Counted from the stretch's first letter, positions 48,731 to 58,651 are shown. The stretch is 64,000 nt of DNA from Bacillota bacterium (GCA_023421955.1 JAEZSE010000041.1:62001-126000), one strand, 5' to 3'. The notes: generated by a model from the sequence alone, not told the origin. A program made the numbers and translations.

Positions 48731-50509
48731 ATGCGACTGATTGAGATTCATTCCAGGCTGAAACTTGTGAACATCAGCATCCGCACAAAACTGCTGCTGA
48801 TTTATTTGTTTTGCGTTTTGATACCAACCATCATATTCTCCTCCACAATCTACACCTCCACGTTGCAAAGCGCACAGAAGGAGAAACTCATCCTCGTGCG
48901 GCAGTCTTTGGAGCGCATCACCAACAACATCGGGGAAAACGCCATCAGCGCCATTGAGCTTTCCAACCTCATATATCCGGACGAGGCCATGTATGAGCAC
49001 ATCAACCGGCTGTATACCGATCGCAAGCTATGCCTCAATGAGTATAACGCCTACCTTAAGGACGCATGGAATAAGATCCTGCCATACAACACTAATATTG
49101 TGCTGTTTACGGTGTATACCGACAACGACACGCTTCTGAACGGCAGCCACCTTCACCGTGTGGAGAGCACTGTGAAGCAGGCAGATTGGTATGAGAAATA
49201 TTCAGCAACTGATGGTGCCACCGGTTTTCTTGCCCACACCGACCAGGTGTTTGCCGGGTCCGCCAAAATGAAATCAGTGTCGTATTTCAGAAAAATAAAT
49301 TACCTGTATAGCCCCAAATTCCACCATTTCCTCAAAATCACCTTCCAGCCCAACATGCTGGATAAAATCCTGGATAAGGATCCGCTGCCAGGCGTTGTTT
49401 ATGTGCTGGACAACAATAGCCATATTGTGACCCAGACCAAGCAAGAGGACAAGACCAGCCAGGATGAGCCCGGTTTTCCTGTTTTCAACGAGTTTGTGGC
49501 CACTGAAGGGCACATCACACTGGAAGCCTCAATCCGCTCGATGGAGGGCTGGCGGGTTGTTTGCGTGCTGGATGGAGATTTTGCGGGCGAGGCCTTCCGG
49601 CAAAGCTGGCTTCAGATGATGGCACTGATCGTGGCCACCACGGTATTTGCCAGCTTGATTATCTATATGATCTCTGCATCTTTATACAAGCGCATCGCGA
49701 TGCTGGTGGAGCACATGGGGAAGGTGGGCCGCGAGGAATACAACCTGCTGCCCGAGCAAAATAAAGGCAACGATGAGGTTGGGCTTCTCATCACCTCCAT
49801 GAACCGGATGATCGCCAAAATTCGCCTGTTGGTAGAGGATGTTTATAAAGCGAAAATCCGCGAAACGCAACTGGAACTGTTGAAGAAGCAGTCGGAGCTG
49901 AATGCGCTGCAGGGCCAGGTGAACCCCCATTTCATGTTCAACGTGCTGGAGACAATCCGGTTGAAATCCTATCTGCGCAATGAGTTTGAGACCTCCCGGA
50001 TCGTGAAATACATGTCGCGGCTCTTCCGCAAGCTGCTGAACTGGAACGAAGACTTGATCGAGCTTTCAGAGGAGTTGGGCTTTATCAAGGAGTATCTGGA
50101 AATCCAGCAATACCGATATGAGGAGGAGCTGAACTTTGAAATAGCCGCTGATCCTCAGATCCTGGGCATCAAGATCCCAAAAATGACACTGCAGACGCTG
50201 GTGGACAACGCATGCGAGCATGGTTTTTCCGAATCCAGCGGCTTAAAGCTGGTGCGGGTGACCGCCGGCCTTTCCAGCGGCGTTGTGGAGCTCAGGGTGT
50301 ATGACAACGGAAAGGGCATGGCGCCCGAGAAGGTGGCTGGCCTTGAGACGGAAGACGGCGAAGGCATTGGCATCAAAAACGTGGTAGGGCGCGTGAAGCT
50401 GTATTACGGGGAGCACTGCTCCTTCCGTGTGGATAGTATGCCGGGGCAATACACTGAGATCATCCTCACACTGGATTATGGTTGGATGAGAGAGCAGAAC
50501 TATGTATAA
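48731..50509 (+). CDS. YesM-type sensor histidine kinase (module 2)
   Basis: Membrane sensor of 592 residues; ATG 48731 is preferred for GGAG eight bases upstream (an upstream ATG at 48677 lacks a site). TM1 about 18-38, Cache-like extracytoplasmic sensor to about 290, TM2 about 295-318, HAMP, coiled linker, phospho-His in GQVNPHFMFNVLETIRLKSY, N-box LQTLVDNACEHGF and GKGMAPEKV. Its end overlaps the regulator gene by eight bases. Partner of the transporter downstream. Confidence 0.92.
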   Translation: MRLIEIHSRLKLVNISIRTKLLLIYLFCVLIPTIIFSSTIYTSTLQSAQKEKLILVRQSLERITNNIGENAISAIELSNLIYPDEAMYEHINRLYTDRKLCLNEYNAYLKDAWNKILPYNTNIVLFTVYTDNDTLLNGSHLHRVESTVKQADWYEKYSATDGATGFLAHTDQVFAGSAKMKSVSYFRKINYLYSPKFHHFLKITFQPNMLDKILDKDPLPGVVYVLDNNSHIVTQTKQEDKTSQDEPGFPVFNEFVATEGHITLEASIRSMEGWRVVCVLDGDFAGEAFRQSWLQMMALIVATTVFASLIIYMISASLYKRIAMLVEHMGKVGREEYNLLPEQNKGNDEVGLLITSMNRMIAKIRLLVEDVYKAKIRETQLELLKKQSELNALQGQVNPHFMFNVLETIRLKSYLRNEFETSRIVKYMSRLFRKLLNWNEDLIELSEELGFIKEYLEIQQYRYEEELNFEIAADPQILGIKIPKMTLQTLVDNACEHGFSESSGLKLVRVTAGLSSGVVELRVYDNGKGMAPEKVAGLETEDGEGIGIKNVVGRVKLYYGEHCSFRVDSMPGQYTEIILTLDYGWMREQNYV

Positions 50510-52067
50510 AGTGATTCTTGTGGATGATGAAAAGCAAATTACCGATGGCCTGAGCAAGATGATCCGGTGGACGGAGCTGGGCTATGAGGTGGTCGCAACG
50601 GCGCGCAACGGTGTGGAAGCGATCCCACTGATCCAATCGTTGAAGCCGGATCTGGTCGTCACCGATGTGCGCATGCCGGAGATGGATGGTCTTAAAATGC
50701 TGGAGATGGTTCGAAGGCATGTTTCACAGGATGTGGAGTTCATCATCCTGAGCGGCTTTTCTGATTTCCAATATGCCCGAAAGGCTATGCAATACAACGT
50801 AAAAAGCTACATCCTGAAGCCCATTGATGAATCTGAGTTCTACGGAGTGCTGCTGGACATCAAGGCAGCGCTCAATGAAAAAGAGATCCGCGATAGCCTC
50901 AGGATCCGGTCCAGCCTCAATGGCTTCCTCTTTGGCGACCAGGCAGAGACTGCGGACGCTTTTCCCGATGAGGAAGAGAAGCTTGGCATGCGCTATATCG
51001 TGGTGCAACGCCATGAGCAATATATATCTCTTGCGGCGGGTGGGCTCGACGACGGGCGTCCGGATCTTTTTCAAGCCATCGCCGGCCTGTTTGGCGATCC
51101 ATTTATGCGCTTTGTGATCCGCCAGGACCGGGACCGTTGCCACGTTGTGGCTGGCAAAAGCTTGCTGCTGGAGTATGGCAATGACTTGAGAAAGCTTGCG
51201 CACGGGCTGCACGAGCACCTGTCCAGGGCTGCGGGTATTGAAACGGACATCATGGTGGGCCGGCATGTCTCCGGCAGCAGGGAGCTGCACCAATCGGTGC
51301 AGTCTATCTACCACTGCAGTAACAAGCTGTTTTATCTTTCCAAACCATCTGTTGTACTTTACGAGGATATCCGCGAGCAGAAGTTCTGCAAGGCATATGA
51401 AGACAACGGCCTGGTCATCAAAACCATCGCCGCCTTCCGGAAAAACGATATGGAGCGGCTCGGCTCCTGTGTCATGCAAATGGTCGAGCATTTCACCAAA
51501 TTGCAGGTGGCGCCGGAAATCGCCCTGGTGCATCTGGACAGCGCGATGGCCTCGATCCTGCAGATCCTGGCGGAAAGCCGGGATGACGTGAGCGTGGCGT
51601 TGGAGCAATACGCCTTTTTCAAAAAGATCCAAACCCGTGTGGGCATTCAGAACCTTGCCAGGCTGGCGCTTCAGTTTTTCGAAGCCTGTAATGACCTTTC
51701 ACTGGCCGGCAAAAAGATCGAGCACGGCGATGTCGTGGCCCGTGTGGCCCGTTATGTGGAGGAAAACTTCGCCCAGCCATTAAAGATCAACGACATTGCC
51801 GAGCGCTTTTTTGTCAACCCTGCCTATCTGGGGCAGCAGTTCGCCAGAAAGAAAGGCTTCTCATTGAATCATTACATCAATTCTGTCCGTATTGAAAAGG
51901 CCAAGGAACTACTGGCCACAACCCCCCAGCGGGTGTATGAGATCGCCGCGCTGGCCGGGTTTGACGATCCGAACTATTTCTCATCTAAATTTCTGGAGTA
52001 TACCGGCTGCACACCGTCGGAATACCGCAGCCAGACCGATGCTTCTGCCAGAAAGCAGTCTCGTTGA
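50502..52067 (+). CDS. YesN-type response regulator with AraC output domain (module 2)
   Basis: Regulator of 521 residues. Receiver with DD at 8-9, phospho-Asp D55 in LVVTDVRMPEMDG, Lys in SYILKPIDESEF. Linker domain of about 260 residues. AraC-type DNA-binding domain at the end (LKINDIAERFFVNPAYLGQQ and RVYEIAALAGFDDPNYFSSK, ending GCTPSEYRSQ). Same plan as the regulator at 40253 but clearly diverged, so the two modules respond to different inputs. It lies 131 bases before the binding-protein gene. Confidence 0.94.
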   Translation: MYKVILVDDEKQITDGLSKMIRWTELGYEVVATARNGVEAIPLIQSLKPDLVVTDVRMPEMDGLKMLEMVRRHVSQDVEFIILSGFSDFQYARKAMQYNVKSYILKPIDESEFYGVLLDIKAALNEKEIRDSLRIRSSLNGFLFGDQAETADAFPDEEEKLGMRYIVVQRHEQYISLAAGGLDDGRPDLFQAIAGLFGDPFMRFVIRQDRDRCHVVAGKSLLLEYGNDLRKLAHGLHEHLSRAAGIETDIMVGRHVSGSRELHQSVQSIYHCSNKLFYLSKPSVVLYEDIREQKFCKAYEDNGLVIKTIAAFRKNDMERLGSCVMQMVEHFTKLQVAPEIALVHLDSAMASILQILAESRDDVSVALEQYAFFKKIQTRVGIQNLARLALQFFEACNDLSLAGKKIEHGDVVARVARYVEENFAQPLKINDIAERFFVNPAYLGQQFARKKGFSLNHYINSVRIEKAKELLATTPQRVYEIAALAGFDDPNYFSSKFLEYTGCTPSEYRSQTDASARKQSR

Positions 52068-52141
52068 GGTGGTTTTCTTAACACCGTTTTTTCAGCACCT
52101 ATAAAAAATCAAGAAAACGCTATATTTTCTTTAGGGAGTGC

Positions 52142-52163
52142 AATGTGCACATTATTTTATAAT
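52142..52163. promoter_or_regulatory. palindrome and -10 element upstream of binding-protein gene 2
   Basis: AATGTGCACATT is a perfect 12-base palindrome at 52142-52153, directly before a TATAAT at 52158-52163. No consensus -35 box is seen, in keeping with activation by the YesN-type regulator. Whether the palindrome is an operator is uncertain. Confidence 0.35.
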
Positions 52164-52198
52164 CATTTTGCTACAAAATACTGTAAGGAGGTATTTGA

Positions 52199-53908
52199 AT
52201 GAGACTGGTCAAGTCCGCATCGATCCTGTGCGCTGCTCTGATGGTCTTCGCGATGATGCTCGTGGGATGCCAGACCACCGCTCCGACCGTTGCCCCCACC
52301 GACAAGCCCGCCACCGCGGCCCCCGCTTCGGCAGAGGCCACTCCGGAACCCACCAAGGCGCTGGAGCCCATCACGTTTACGATGTTCTCCGGTGACCAGC
52401 AGCAGGCCCCCTCCAGTGACAACCCTGTTGCCAAGAAGGTGCAGGAGCTCACCGGCGTCACGATCGAGTTTGAGTTCCTGGTTGGCGACCTGGCCCAGAA
52501 GATGGGCGTTATCATCGCCTCCGGCGATTTCCCCGATCTGATGAACCCCAGCCAGTCCCGCGCCACGGCGATGGAAGCCGGCGTGTTCATGCCGCTGGAT
52601 GACCTGATCGGTGATTATCCCAACATCATGAAGCATTATGAGCCCTATATGGACAAGCTCCGTGCGGCCAGCGGCACCCAGAAAAAGATCCTGCTGCTGG
52701 ACAACTGGGGCCGTAACTATGGTGACTGGTATCCAGTGTCTTTCAACGGCCCCGGCTTCTGGATCCAGAAGGATGTTCTGGCTGACGCCGGCTACCCCCA
52801 GCCCAAGACACTTGACGAGTATTTCACGCTGATCGAGAACTATGCCAAGAAGTATCCCACGATTGATGGCCAGCCCACGATCGGCTTTGAGATCCTTTCC
52901 TTTGACTGGCGCTCCTTCTGCCTGAAGAACGCCCCGCAGCACCTGATTGGCCATCCGAACGATGGTGACGTCGTTGTCGATTTTGATACACACGTAGCAA
53001 GCCTTTACCAGAACACAGATTATGCCAAGGCCTATTACAAGAAGCTCAACGAGGTCTACCACAAGGGTCTGATCTCAGCTGAGACGTTCACACAGAACTA
53101 TGACATGTATCTGGCCAAGCTTTCCACCGGCCGCGTGCTTGGCATGTTTGACCAGGGCTGGAACTTTGCCGATGGCGAGCGCCCGCTGCGCGCCGCGGAA
53201 AAGTGGAACCGCACCTATGTGGCTATGGACATCACCAACCCCGGCTACAAGGGCTACTATCTGGAAGCTCCCACCTTCGTCGGTGGCAACGGCATGGGCT
53301 TGACCGTGGATTGCAAAGATCCCAAGCGCGCCCTGCAGTACATCGACTTCATGCTCGGCGAAGACATGCAGAAGCTGTTGAGCTGGGGCATTGAGGGCGT
53401 GAACTACTCGGTAGACGACAAGGGCATGTATTACCGCTCGGAAGAGCAGCGCGCCAACTCCCGCGACCAGGCTTGGATTGTGAAGAACATGGCCGGCCAA
53501 TTGCAGGCGCAGTTCCCGAAGATGCAGGGCATTTTCAGCGACGGCAACTGGTGCTCCCCTGACGAGCAGCCCGGTGAAATGCTGGCCCAGCAGTCCAAGT
53601 ATGACCAGGAGTTCCTCAGCAAGTACGGCTTCACCAGCGTTACTCAGTTCCTGAACCCCGCTCCCGATGACGTGATGCCCCCCTACTACCCCGTTTGGGC
53701 CTTCACGATTGAGGACGGTTCTGACGCCAAGATCGGCATCAACAAGATCACTGAGCTGGAAAACAAGTATCTGCCCAGGCTGATCGTGGAAGACGCCGAC
53801 AAGTTCGATGCCGCATGGGCCGCTTATGTGGCCGAATATGAGAAGATCAACTACAAAGCCTACCTCGATGAGGTGAACCGCCAGATCGCGGAGAGAATGG
53901 GCAAGTAA
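52199..53908 (+). CDS. extracellular solute-binding lipoprotein (module 2, LplA-like)
   Basis: Sugar-binding lipoprotein of 569 residues, preceded by TAAGGAGG. Signal peptide with lipobox LVGC (Cys near 24) and a Thr/Ala/Pro linker. The mature protein matches the long LplA type also seen at 870: NPVAKKVQELTGVTIEFEF, ASGDFPDLMNP, a late VTQFLNPAPDDVMPPYYP and an ending with repeated AYLDEVNRQIAERMGK. Followed by a very stable hairpin and two permease genes. Ligand unknown. Confidence 0.94.
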   Translation: MRLVKSASILCAALMVFAMMLVGCQTTAPTVAPTDKPATAAPASAEATPEPTKALEPITFTMFSGDQQQAPSSDNPVAKKVQELTGVTIEFEFLVGDLAQKMGVIIASGDFPDLMNPSQSRATAMEAGVFMPLDDLIGDYPNIMKHYEPYMDKLRAASGTQKKILLLDNWGRNYGDWYPVSFNGPGFWIQKDVLADAGYPQPKTLDEYFTLIENYAKKYPTIDGQPTIGFEILSFDWRSFCLKNAPQHLIGHPNDGDVVVDFDTHVASLYQNTDYAKAYYKKLNEVYHKGLISAETFTQNYDMYLAKLSTGRVLGMFDQGWNFADGERPLRAAEKWNRTYVAMDITNPGYKGYYLEAPTFVGGNGMGLTVDCKDPKRALQYIDFMLGEDMQKLLSWGIEGVNYSVDDKGMYYRSEEQRANSRDQAWIVKNMAGQLQAQFPKMQGIFSDGNWCSPDEQPGEMLAQQSKYDQEFLSKYGFTSVTQFLNPAPDDVMPPYYPVWAFTIEDGSDAKIGINKITELENKYLPRLIVEDADKFDAAWAAYVAEYEKINYKAYLDEVNRQIAERMGK

Positions 53909-53930
53909 TACCCCTTATCCCAGTGTCAAC

Positions 53931-53964
53931 GCGTGGATACATGGGCAGCCCCATGTATCCACGC
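53931..53964 (+). terminator. long perfect stem-loop between binding-protein and permease genes
   Basis: GCGTGGATACATGGG (53931-53945) pairs along all 15 bases with CCCATGTATCCACGC (53950-53964), loop CAGC. No T run follows and the next ribosome site starts four bases later. More likely a 3' stabiliser or attenuator than a plain terminator. Confidence 0.7.
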
Positions 53965-53978
53965 ATTCAGGAGTGAGA

Positions 53979-54938
53979 ATGATGCAGGCAGCAAGCACAG
54001 TGATCGGCCGGGCTGGCACGGGCAAGCGCAGGGGCAGCGCCCTGATGCGCACCGTAACCAAGCAGCGGGCCCTGATTCTGATGACAATCCCCGTAGTGGT
54101 TTATGCATATTTGTTCAGCTATCGGCCCCTGAAAGGGCTGCTGATGGCCTTTCAGAACTATAGACCGGGCAAGCCAACCCAAAAGTGGGTGGGGTTTCAT
54201 AACTTTGAAATCCTCTTTACCGACGAAGCGTTTCTGCGTGTGATCCGCAACACGATCAGTATGAGCGTGATCAACCTCACGCTGAGCTTTGTATTTGCCA
54301 TTCTTCTGGCGGTATTGATCAACGAGATCCGCCATACCTCTTATAAGCGCGTGGTGCAGTCTGTATCTTATCTGCCCCACTTTCTGTCGTGGATCATCGT
54401 GACCAGCCTTGTGGCCAACTTCTTGAGCTCCGAAAATGGCGTGATCAACAACGCCTTGATTCAACTGGGGCTTGTCAAGGAGCCGGTGCATTGGCTTGCC
54501 AAGCCTGGGTTTTTCTGGTGGGTTGTCGGTGGCGCCCATGTGTGGAAGGAAACGGGGTGGAACTCCATCATCTATCTGGCGGCGATTGCCAGCATTTCAC
54601 CGGAGCTGTATGAAGCTGCCTATATGGATGGCGCCAACCGCTTGCAGCGTATTGCCCACATCACGCTGCCTGGCATCAAGTCCACCATTGTGGTGCTGCT
54701 GATCCTGAACCTGGGCTGGATCCTGAATGCCGGGTTTGAGGTGCAGTTCTTACTTGGCAACGGCATTGTGTCGGATGTGTCGGAGACGATCGACATCTTC
54801 GTCATCCGCAACGGCATCTCGCTGGGCAACTATTCGCTTGCCACTGCCGCAGGTTTGTTTAAGTCCGTCGTCAGCCTGATTATGCTGATGTCGGCAAACG
54901 CCATTGCCAACCGGCTTGGCGAGGAAAGATTGGTCTAG
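53979..54938 (+). CDS. ABC transporter permease, LplB type (module 2)
   Basis: Permease of 319 residues. Start 53979 follows CAGGAG closely. A basic N-terminal tail of about 30 residues is followed by six helices. LplB signature features: FSYRPLKGLLMAFQNYRPGK near TM1, EAA loop YEAAYMDGANRLQRIAHITL and the end ANAIANRLGEERLV. Pairs with the next gene. Long N-terminal tails are usual in this subgroup. Confidence 0.94.
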   Translation: MMQAASTVIGRAGTGKRRGSALMRTVTKQRALILMTIPVVVYAYLFSYRPLKGLLMAFQNYRPGKPTQKWVGFHNFEILFTDEAFLRVIRNTISMSVINLTLSFVFAILLAVLINEIRHTSYKRVVQSVSYLPHFLSWIIVTSLVANFLSSENGVINNALIQLGLVKEPVHWLAKPGFFWWVVGGAHVWKETGWNSIIYLAAIASISPELYEAAYMDGANRLQRIAHITLPGIKSTIVVLLILNLGWILNAGFEVQFLLGNGIVSDVSETIDIFVIRNGISLGNYSLATAAGLFKSVVSLIMLMSANAIANRLGEERLV

Positions 54939-54951
54939 GGGGGCACCGGGC

Positions 54952-55854
54952 ATGGACGCAATACGTAAAAAATTCACGATTTTTGATGCCATCAATTATC
55001 TGTTTATGCTGCTGATGATGGTGGTGATGATCTACCCGTTCTGGAATACGGTCGCCATCTCTTTCAATGACGCGATGGACAGCATCAGGGGCAATATCTA
55101 CTTTTGGCCCAGGGTGTTTACGTTTTATAATTACGAGTCGTTGTTTGCCACCGACAATCTCATCAACGCGTTCTTCGTCTCGGTTTCCAAGACCGTGTTT
55201 GTCACAATCCTGAATGTCTTCTTCTCCTCCATGACGGCATATATTCTGAGCCGCCGAGAGTTCATCCTCAATAAGGTGCTGACGGTCTTTCTGGTCGCCA
55301 CGATGTATGTGTCTGCCGGGCTCATCCCTCAATATTTTAACTACAGGGATTTTGACCTGATCAACAACTATTTTGTATACATCCTGCCGGGTATGCTTGG
55401 TGTGTTCAATGTGATTGTGATTCGCACCTACATTTATACGCTGCCGGATAGTCTTGCTGAATCGGCCAGGATCGACGGCGCCGGTGATTTCCGCATCTTT
55501 TTGCAGATCATCATGCCGCTTTGCAAGCCGGTGCTGGCCACAGTGGCGCTGTGGGTGGCGGTTGGCGCGTGGAATGAGTGGTTTGACACCTATATCTTCG
55601 CGTCCTCCAAGCAAGAGCTGAGCACGCTTCAGTTTGAGATGATGAAGCTTTTGTCCTCCTCCATGGTGCAAAGCGGTGCGCAGACGCCTGGTTTGGTTGC
55701 TACAACCACTCAGGGTGGCAAAAGCAACATGATCACGCCGGTGTCCATCCGCTCGGCTATTTCGATCATCGCTGCTCTGCCGATCATCTTTGTATACCCG
55801 TTCCTTCAAAAATACTTCATCGCCGGATTGCATGTTGGTGGTGTTAAGGGCTAA
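54952..55854 (+). CDS. ABC transporter permease, LplC type (module 2)
   Basis: Permease of 300 residues starting 13 bases after its partner behind a G-rich site. Opens with FTIFDAINYLFMLLMMVVMI, has EAA loop LAESARIDGAGDFRIFLQII, and ends FLQKYFIAGLHVGGVKG, the same tail as the permease at the left window edge. Last gene of module 2. Together with the LplA/LplB-like neighbours it forms a complete importer lacking only the shared ATPase. Confidence 0.94.
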   Translation: MDAIRKKFTIFDAINYLFMLLMMVVMIYPFWNTVAISFNDAMDSIRGNIYFWPRVFTFYNYESLFATDNLINAFFVSVSKTVFVTILNVFFSSMTAYILSRREFILNKVLTVFLVATMYVSAGLIPQYFNYRDFDLINNYFVYILPGMLGVFNVIVIRTYIYTLPDSLAESARIDGAGDFRIFLQIIMPLCKPVLATVALWVAVGAWNEWFDTYIFASSKQELSTLQFEMMKLLSSSMVQSGAQTPGLVATTTQGGKSNMITPVSIRSAISIIAALPIIFVYPFLQKYFIAGLHVGGVKG

Positions 55855-56405
55855 CTGTTGCAGCTGACTGGCCATTTCTCCTTTGCAGCGCTGGGCTGTA
55901 TGTCCGGAGATTCGCAGCCTCTCCGGGCATGCGGCCCGGCGCTGTCTTCGAGCTTGGGTATCACTGTCACCTCACCGACTAACGGCCTGTTCAGCAGACA
56001 TCAACGCAATAGCACATAAAAATGCATGTTAAAAAAATCACAAACAAAAAATGATCAGGTATGCTGCGATCTGCAGATCATGTAGCCGCATTGACTTGCT
56101 GATATCTGTATTGCACAACCATTTTCTTAGGAAACTCTTTATGAAAAAGCCTTGATCTTAAGACGAAGATTTGTTAGGCTTATTCATGAATCGTGATATT
56201 TTTACCGGGATGATTCCTGCATATGGAATCCATCACACGGGCTGCACCTGGGATCGCATTGTTTATACTATAATGAATTTGTGAATTTCTACGTATTAGT
56301 TATTGTTGTTAGCCATACTGGTTAATGAATCTGTTCCGAAGCACCATGCTATCATGCGCCCCGGTGTGATTCAGTTACGCTGGAACCGGAAGGAAGGGTG
56401 AATCC
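55855..56405. other. intergenic region before the V-ATPase operon
   Basis: About 550 bases with no gene. A hairpin with one wobble pair (TGTCCGGAGA 55901-55910 with TCTCCGGGCA 55920-55929) may end the transporter operon, though no T run follows. The part from about 56010 is AT-rich; TATAAT at 56269-56274 could be the -10 of the ATPase operon promoter, but no good -35 box is seen. Confidence 0.45.
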
Positions 56406-56711
56406 ATGTCCGTGATCGAACAAATTGAGCAAGCCGAACTTCGAGCAGAGCAGATCCGGCGCCAGGCACAGGCCGACGCTGCTGAACTCGTACGCCGTGA
56501 ACAGGAAGCTGCCCATGCCCAGGCGGATCGGCGGATTGCTGAAGCCAGAGAGAAAGCCCGCCACGCCGTGCAGGCCGCGCGGCAGGAAGCCCAGAAGCAA
56601 GCGGCATCTCTGTTGGAACAATGGAAGGCAGAAAACACGAATCTTGCAGGAGAAGCACGGGCCATGCTGCCTGTGGCTGCACAAACGATTGTGGAAAGGG
56701 TGTTGGGCTGA
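56406..56711 (+). CDS. ntpF: V-type ATPase peripheral stalk subunit (G/H-like)
   Basis: Protein of 101 residues, almost wholly one charged coiled coil (IEQIEQAELRAEQIRRQAQA onward, rich in Ala, Arg, Glu, Gln). This is the peripheral-stalk partner of subunit E. First gene of the ATPase operon, as ntpF is in Enterococcus hirae. AAGGAAGGG precedes the start and the next gene begins directly after its stop. Confidence 0.82.
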   Translation: MSVIEQIEQAELRAEQIRRQAQADAAELVRREQEAAHAQADRRIAEAREKARHAVQAARQEAQKQAASLLEQWKAENTNLAGEARAMLPVAAQTIVERVLG

Positions 56712-58583
56712 ATGCTGATACCCATGCGCAAAGCCACGCTGACCGCGCTCCGCAAAGACAGGGAGCCCCTGTTGCTGGCGTTGCAGCGCTGCGGCGAATT
56801 CATGGCCATTGATCACGAAGAAAGCGCTGCTGCCCAGCCTCTTGGTTTGCAGGATAGCGATGTGCATCGTGTCGGCGCGGCAATCCAGTTTTTGGAATCC
56901 CATAAAAAGAAGAAGCCGTTGTTTTCGCCCCGTTCCAGCATCCGCTTTGACGACCTGGTGGAAGACCGGCGGGAAGCGGAGGCGCTGGCGGAAGAAGTGG
57001 AGAGCCTGCGCGGCCAGATCCAGGCTGCCCGGTCCGAGGCCGTAGCGCTGCAAGCCCAGGCCCTGTCACTGAAGTGCTGGGAGGGCCTCACTGTGGAAAT
57101 CGAGAGGATTGGCCCCACTGCCAGCAGCCGGAGCTATGCCGGTTTTGTCGCACCGCAAAACGCCAAGCTTCTGGAGGAAGAGGCGGAAGAAGCCGGCGCG
57201 GTGGCGCAGTTGCTGGGCACCGGCCCTGAGGGTGTGGCGGTGTATGTGCTTTGCCATGCCAGTGATGATGCTGCTGTGGCAAGCGCGTTGAAGGCAGCGG
57301 GCTTTGCCCAAGCATCTTTTCCGCTTGTAAAAGGCACACCGGAGATGGCAATCGCCGGGTTGCACAAATCGGCCAGCGAAGCCCTGGAGCGTGCGGAGGC
57401 GCTGGAGGAGCGCGCGAAGGAGCTTCTTGGCAGGCAGGATGAGCTGAAAGCGCTCTATGAGCAGCGCCGGGCCCGGCAGCAGCGCGACGCCGTGCAGGCG
57501 CAAAACACCCGTGAGGTGTTTGTGCTGCAAGGCTGGGTGCGGTCCGACCGTGAGGAACAGGTCCGTGAGGCGCTGGATGCCGTCGGTGTGGTGTTCGACC
57601 TGAGTTGTGAGGATCCGGCCCCCGGCGAGCAGCCCCCCACCGTGGTGCAGAACCGGCCTGTGGTGCAGCCGTTCGAGGCCATCACCGACTTGTATTCCAG
57701 ACCAAGCCCCTTTGGCTATGACCCCAATGCCGTCATGGCGCTGTTCTATTTTGTTTTCTTTGGCATGATGATGTCTGACGCAGGCTACGGCCTGGTCACC
57801 ACAGTGCTGCTGCTGGCGGTCCAACGGATCATGAAGCCTCGTGGCGGCTCGCCCAAATTGATCGGCGTGCTGCTGTTCGGCTCCATCTCCACAGTGCTGT
57901 GGGGGTTTGCCTTCGGCGGTCTGTTTGGCATCTCGCTGCCGCCGCTGCTGTTCAACCCCATGGAGGAGCCCCTCACGATGCTGCTGCTGTGTTATGGCAT
58001 GGGCCTGGCGCACCTGTTCACCGGTATGATCATTAAGATGGTGCTGCTTTTCCGCACGGGAGACTGGCAGGGCGCGGTGTTTGACCAGCTGAGCTGGATC
58101 GTTTTAATCGTAGGCTGCCTGCTGCTGGCCCTTCCGGCCACTTCCGGCGTGGGCACAATGCTGGCCATTGCCGGCGCGGCCATGATCCTTGTGATGAATG
58201 GCCGCGGCAAGAAGAACATCCTGAGCCGTCTGGCCGGCGGCCTGGGCGCGCTCTACGGCATCACCGGCTACTTGAGCGACGTGCTTTCCTACTCGCGCAT
58301 CTTCGCGCTGGGCCTTGCCACAGGCGTGATCGGCATGGTGATCAACACCATCGCCGGCCTGCTCACCCAAGGCGGCGGGCTGCTGGGAGCGCTGGGCTTT
58401 GTGGGCGCGATCTTTGTACTGATCGGCGGCCATGCCTTCAACATCGTCATCAATATGCTGGGAGCCTTCGTGCATACGGCGCGGTTGCAATACATTGAGT
58501 TCTTCGGAAAGTTTTATGAGCCCGGCGGCTATGAGTTCAAGCCGCTGGCCATACGGCCGACCTATCTGGATGTGAACCGCTGA
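56712..58583 (+). CDS. ntpI: V-type ATPase membrane subunit I (a subunit)
   Basis: Stator subunit of 623 residues lining the ion path. N-terminal cytoplasmic half (about 1-320) with coiled-coil arms (EALAEEVESLRGQIQAARSE, RAEALEERAKELLGRQDELK). C-terminal half has about seven to eight helices beginning PSPFGYDPNAVMALFYFVFF and GMMMSDAGYG, with the conserved Arg-bearing helix in DVLSYSRIFALGLATGVIG (essential Arg), and an ending HTARLQYIEFFGKFYEPGG. All family landmarks are present. Confidence 0.94.
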   Translation: MLIPMRKATLTALRKDREPLLLALQRCGEFMAIDHEESAAAQPLGLQDSDVHRVGAAIQFLESHKKKKPLFSPRSSIRFDDLVEDRREAEALAEEVESLRGQIQAARSEAVALQAQALSLKCWEGLTVEIERIGPTASSRSYAGFVAPQNAKLLEEEAEEAGAVAQLLGTGPEGVAVYVLCHASDDAAVASALKAAGFAQASFPLVKGTPEMAIAGLHKSASEALERAEALEERAKELLGRQDELKALYEQRRARQQRDAVQAQNTREVFVLQGWVRSDREEQVREALDAVGVVFDLSCEDPAPGEQPPTVVQNRPVVQPFEAITDLYSRPSPFGYDPNAVMALFYFVFFGMMMSDAGYGLVTTVLLLAVQRIMKPRGGSPKLIGVLLFGSISTVLWGFAFGGLFGISLPPLLFNPMEEPLTMLLLCYGMGLAHLFTGMIIKMVLLFRTGDWQGAVFDQLSWIVLIVGCLLLALPATSGVGTMLAIAGAAMILVMNGRGKKNILSRLAGGLGALYGITGYLSDVLSYSRIFALGLATGVIGMVINTIAGLLTQGGGLLGALGFVGAIFVLIGGHAFNIVINMLGAFVHTARLQYIEFFGKFYEPGGYEFKPLAIRPTYLDVNR

Positions 58584-58651
58584 TGCCCCGGAGTCTCCGG
58601 ATACTCTGACTTGACCGCAATATTACCCAACTGAAAAAGGAGGACCCACCC

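Noticed and set aside
55901..55929. Hairpin after transporter module 2 as a terminator
   Set aside because: The stem is fair but has a wobble pair, a 9-base loop and no T run, so it is only mentioned in the intergenic entry.
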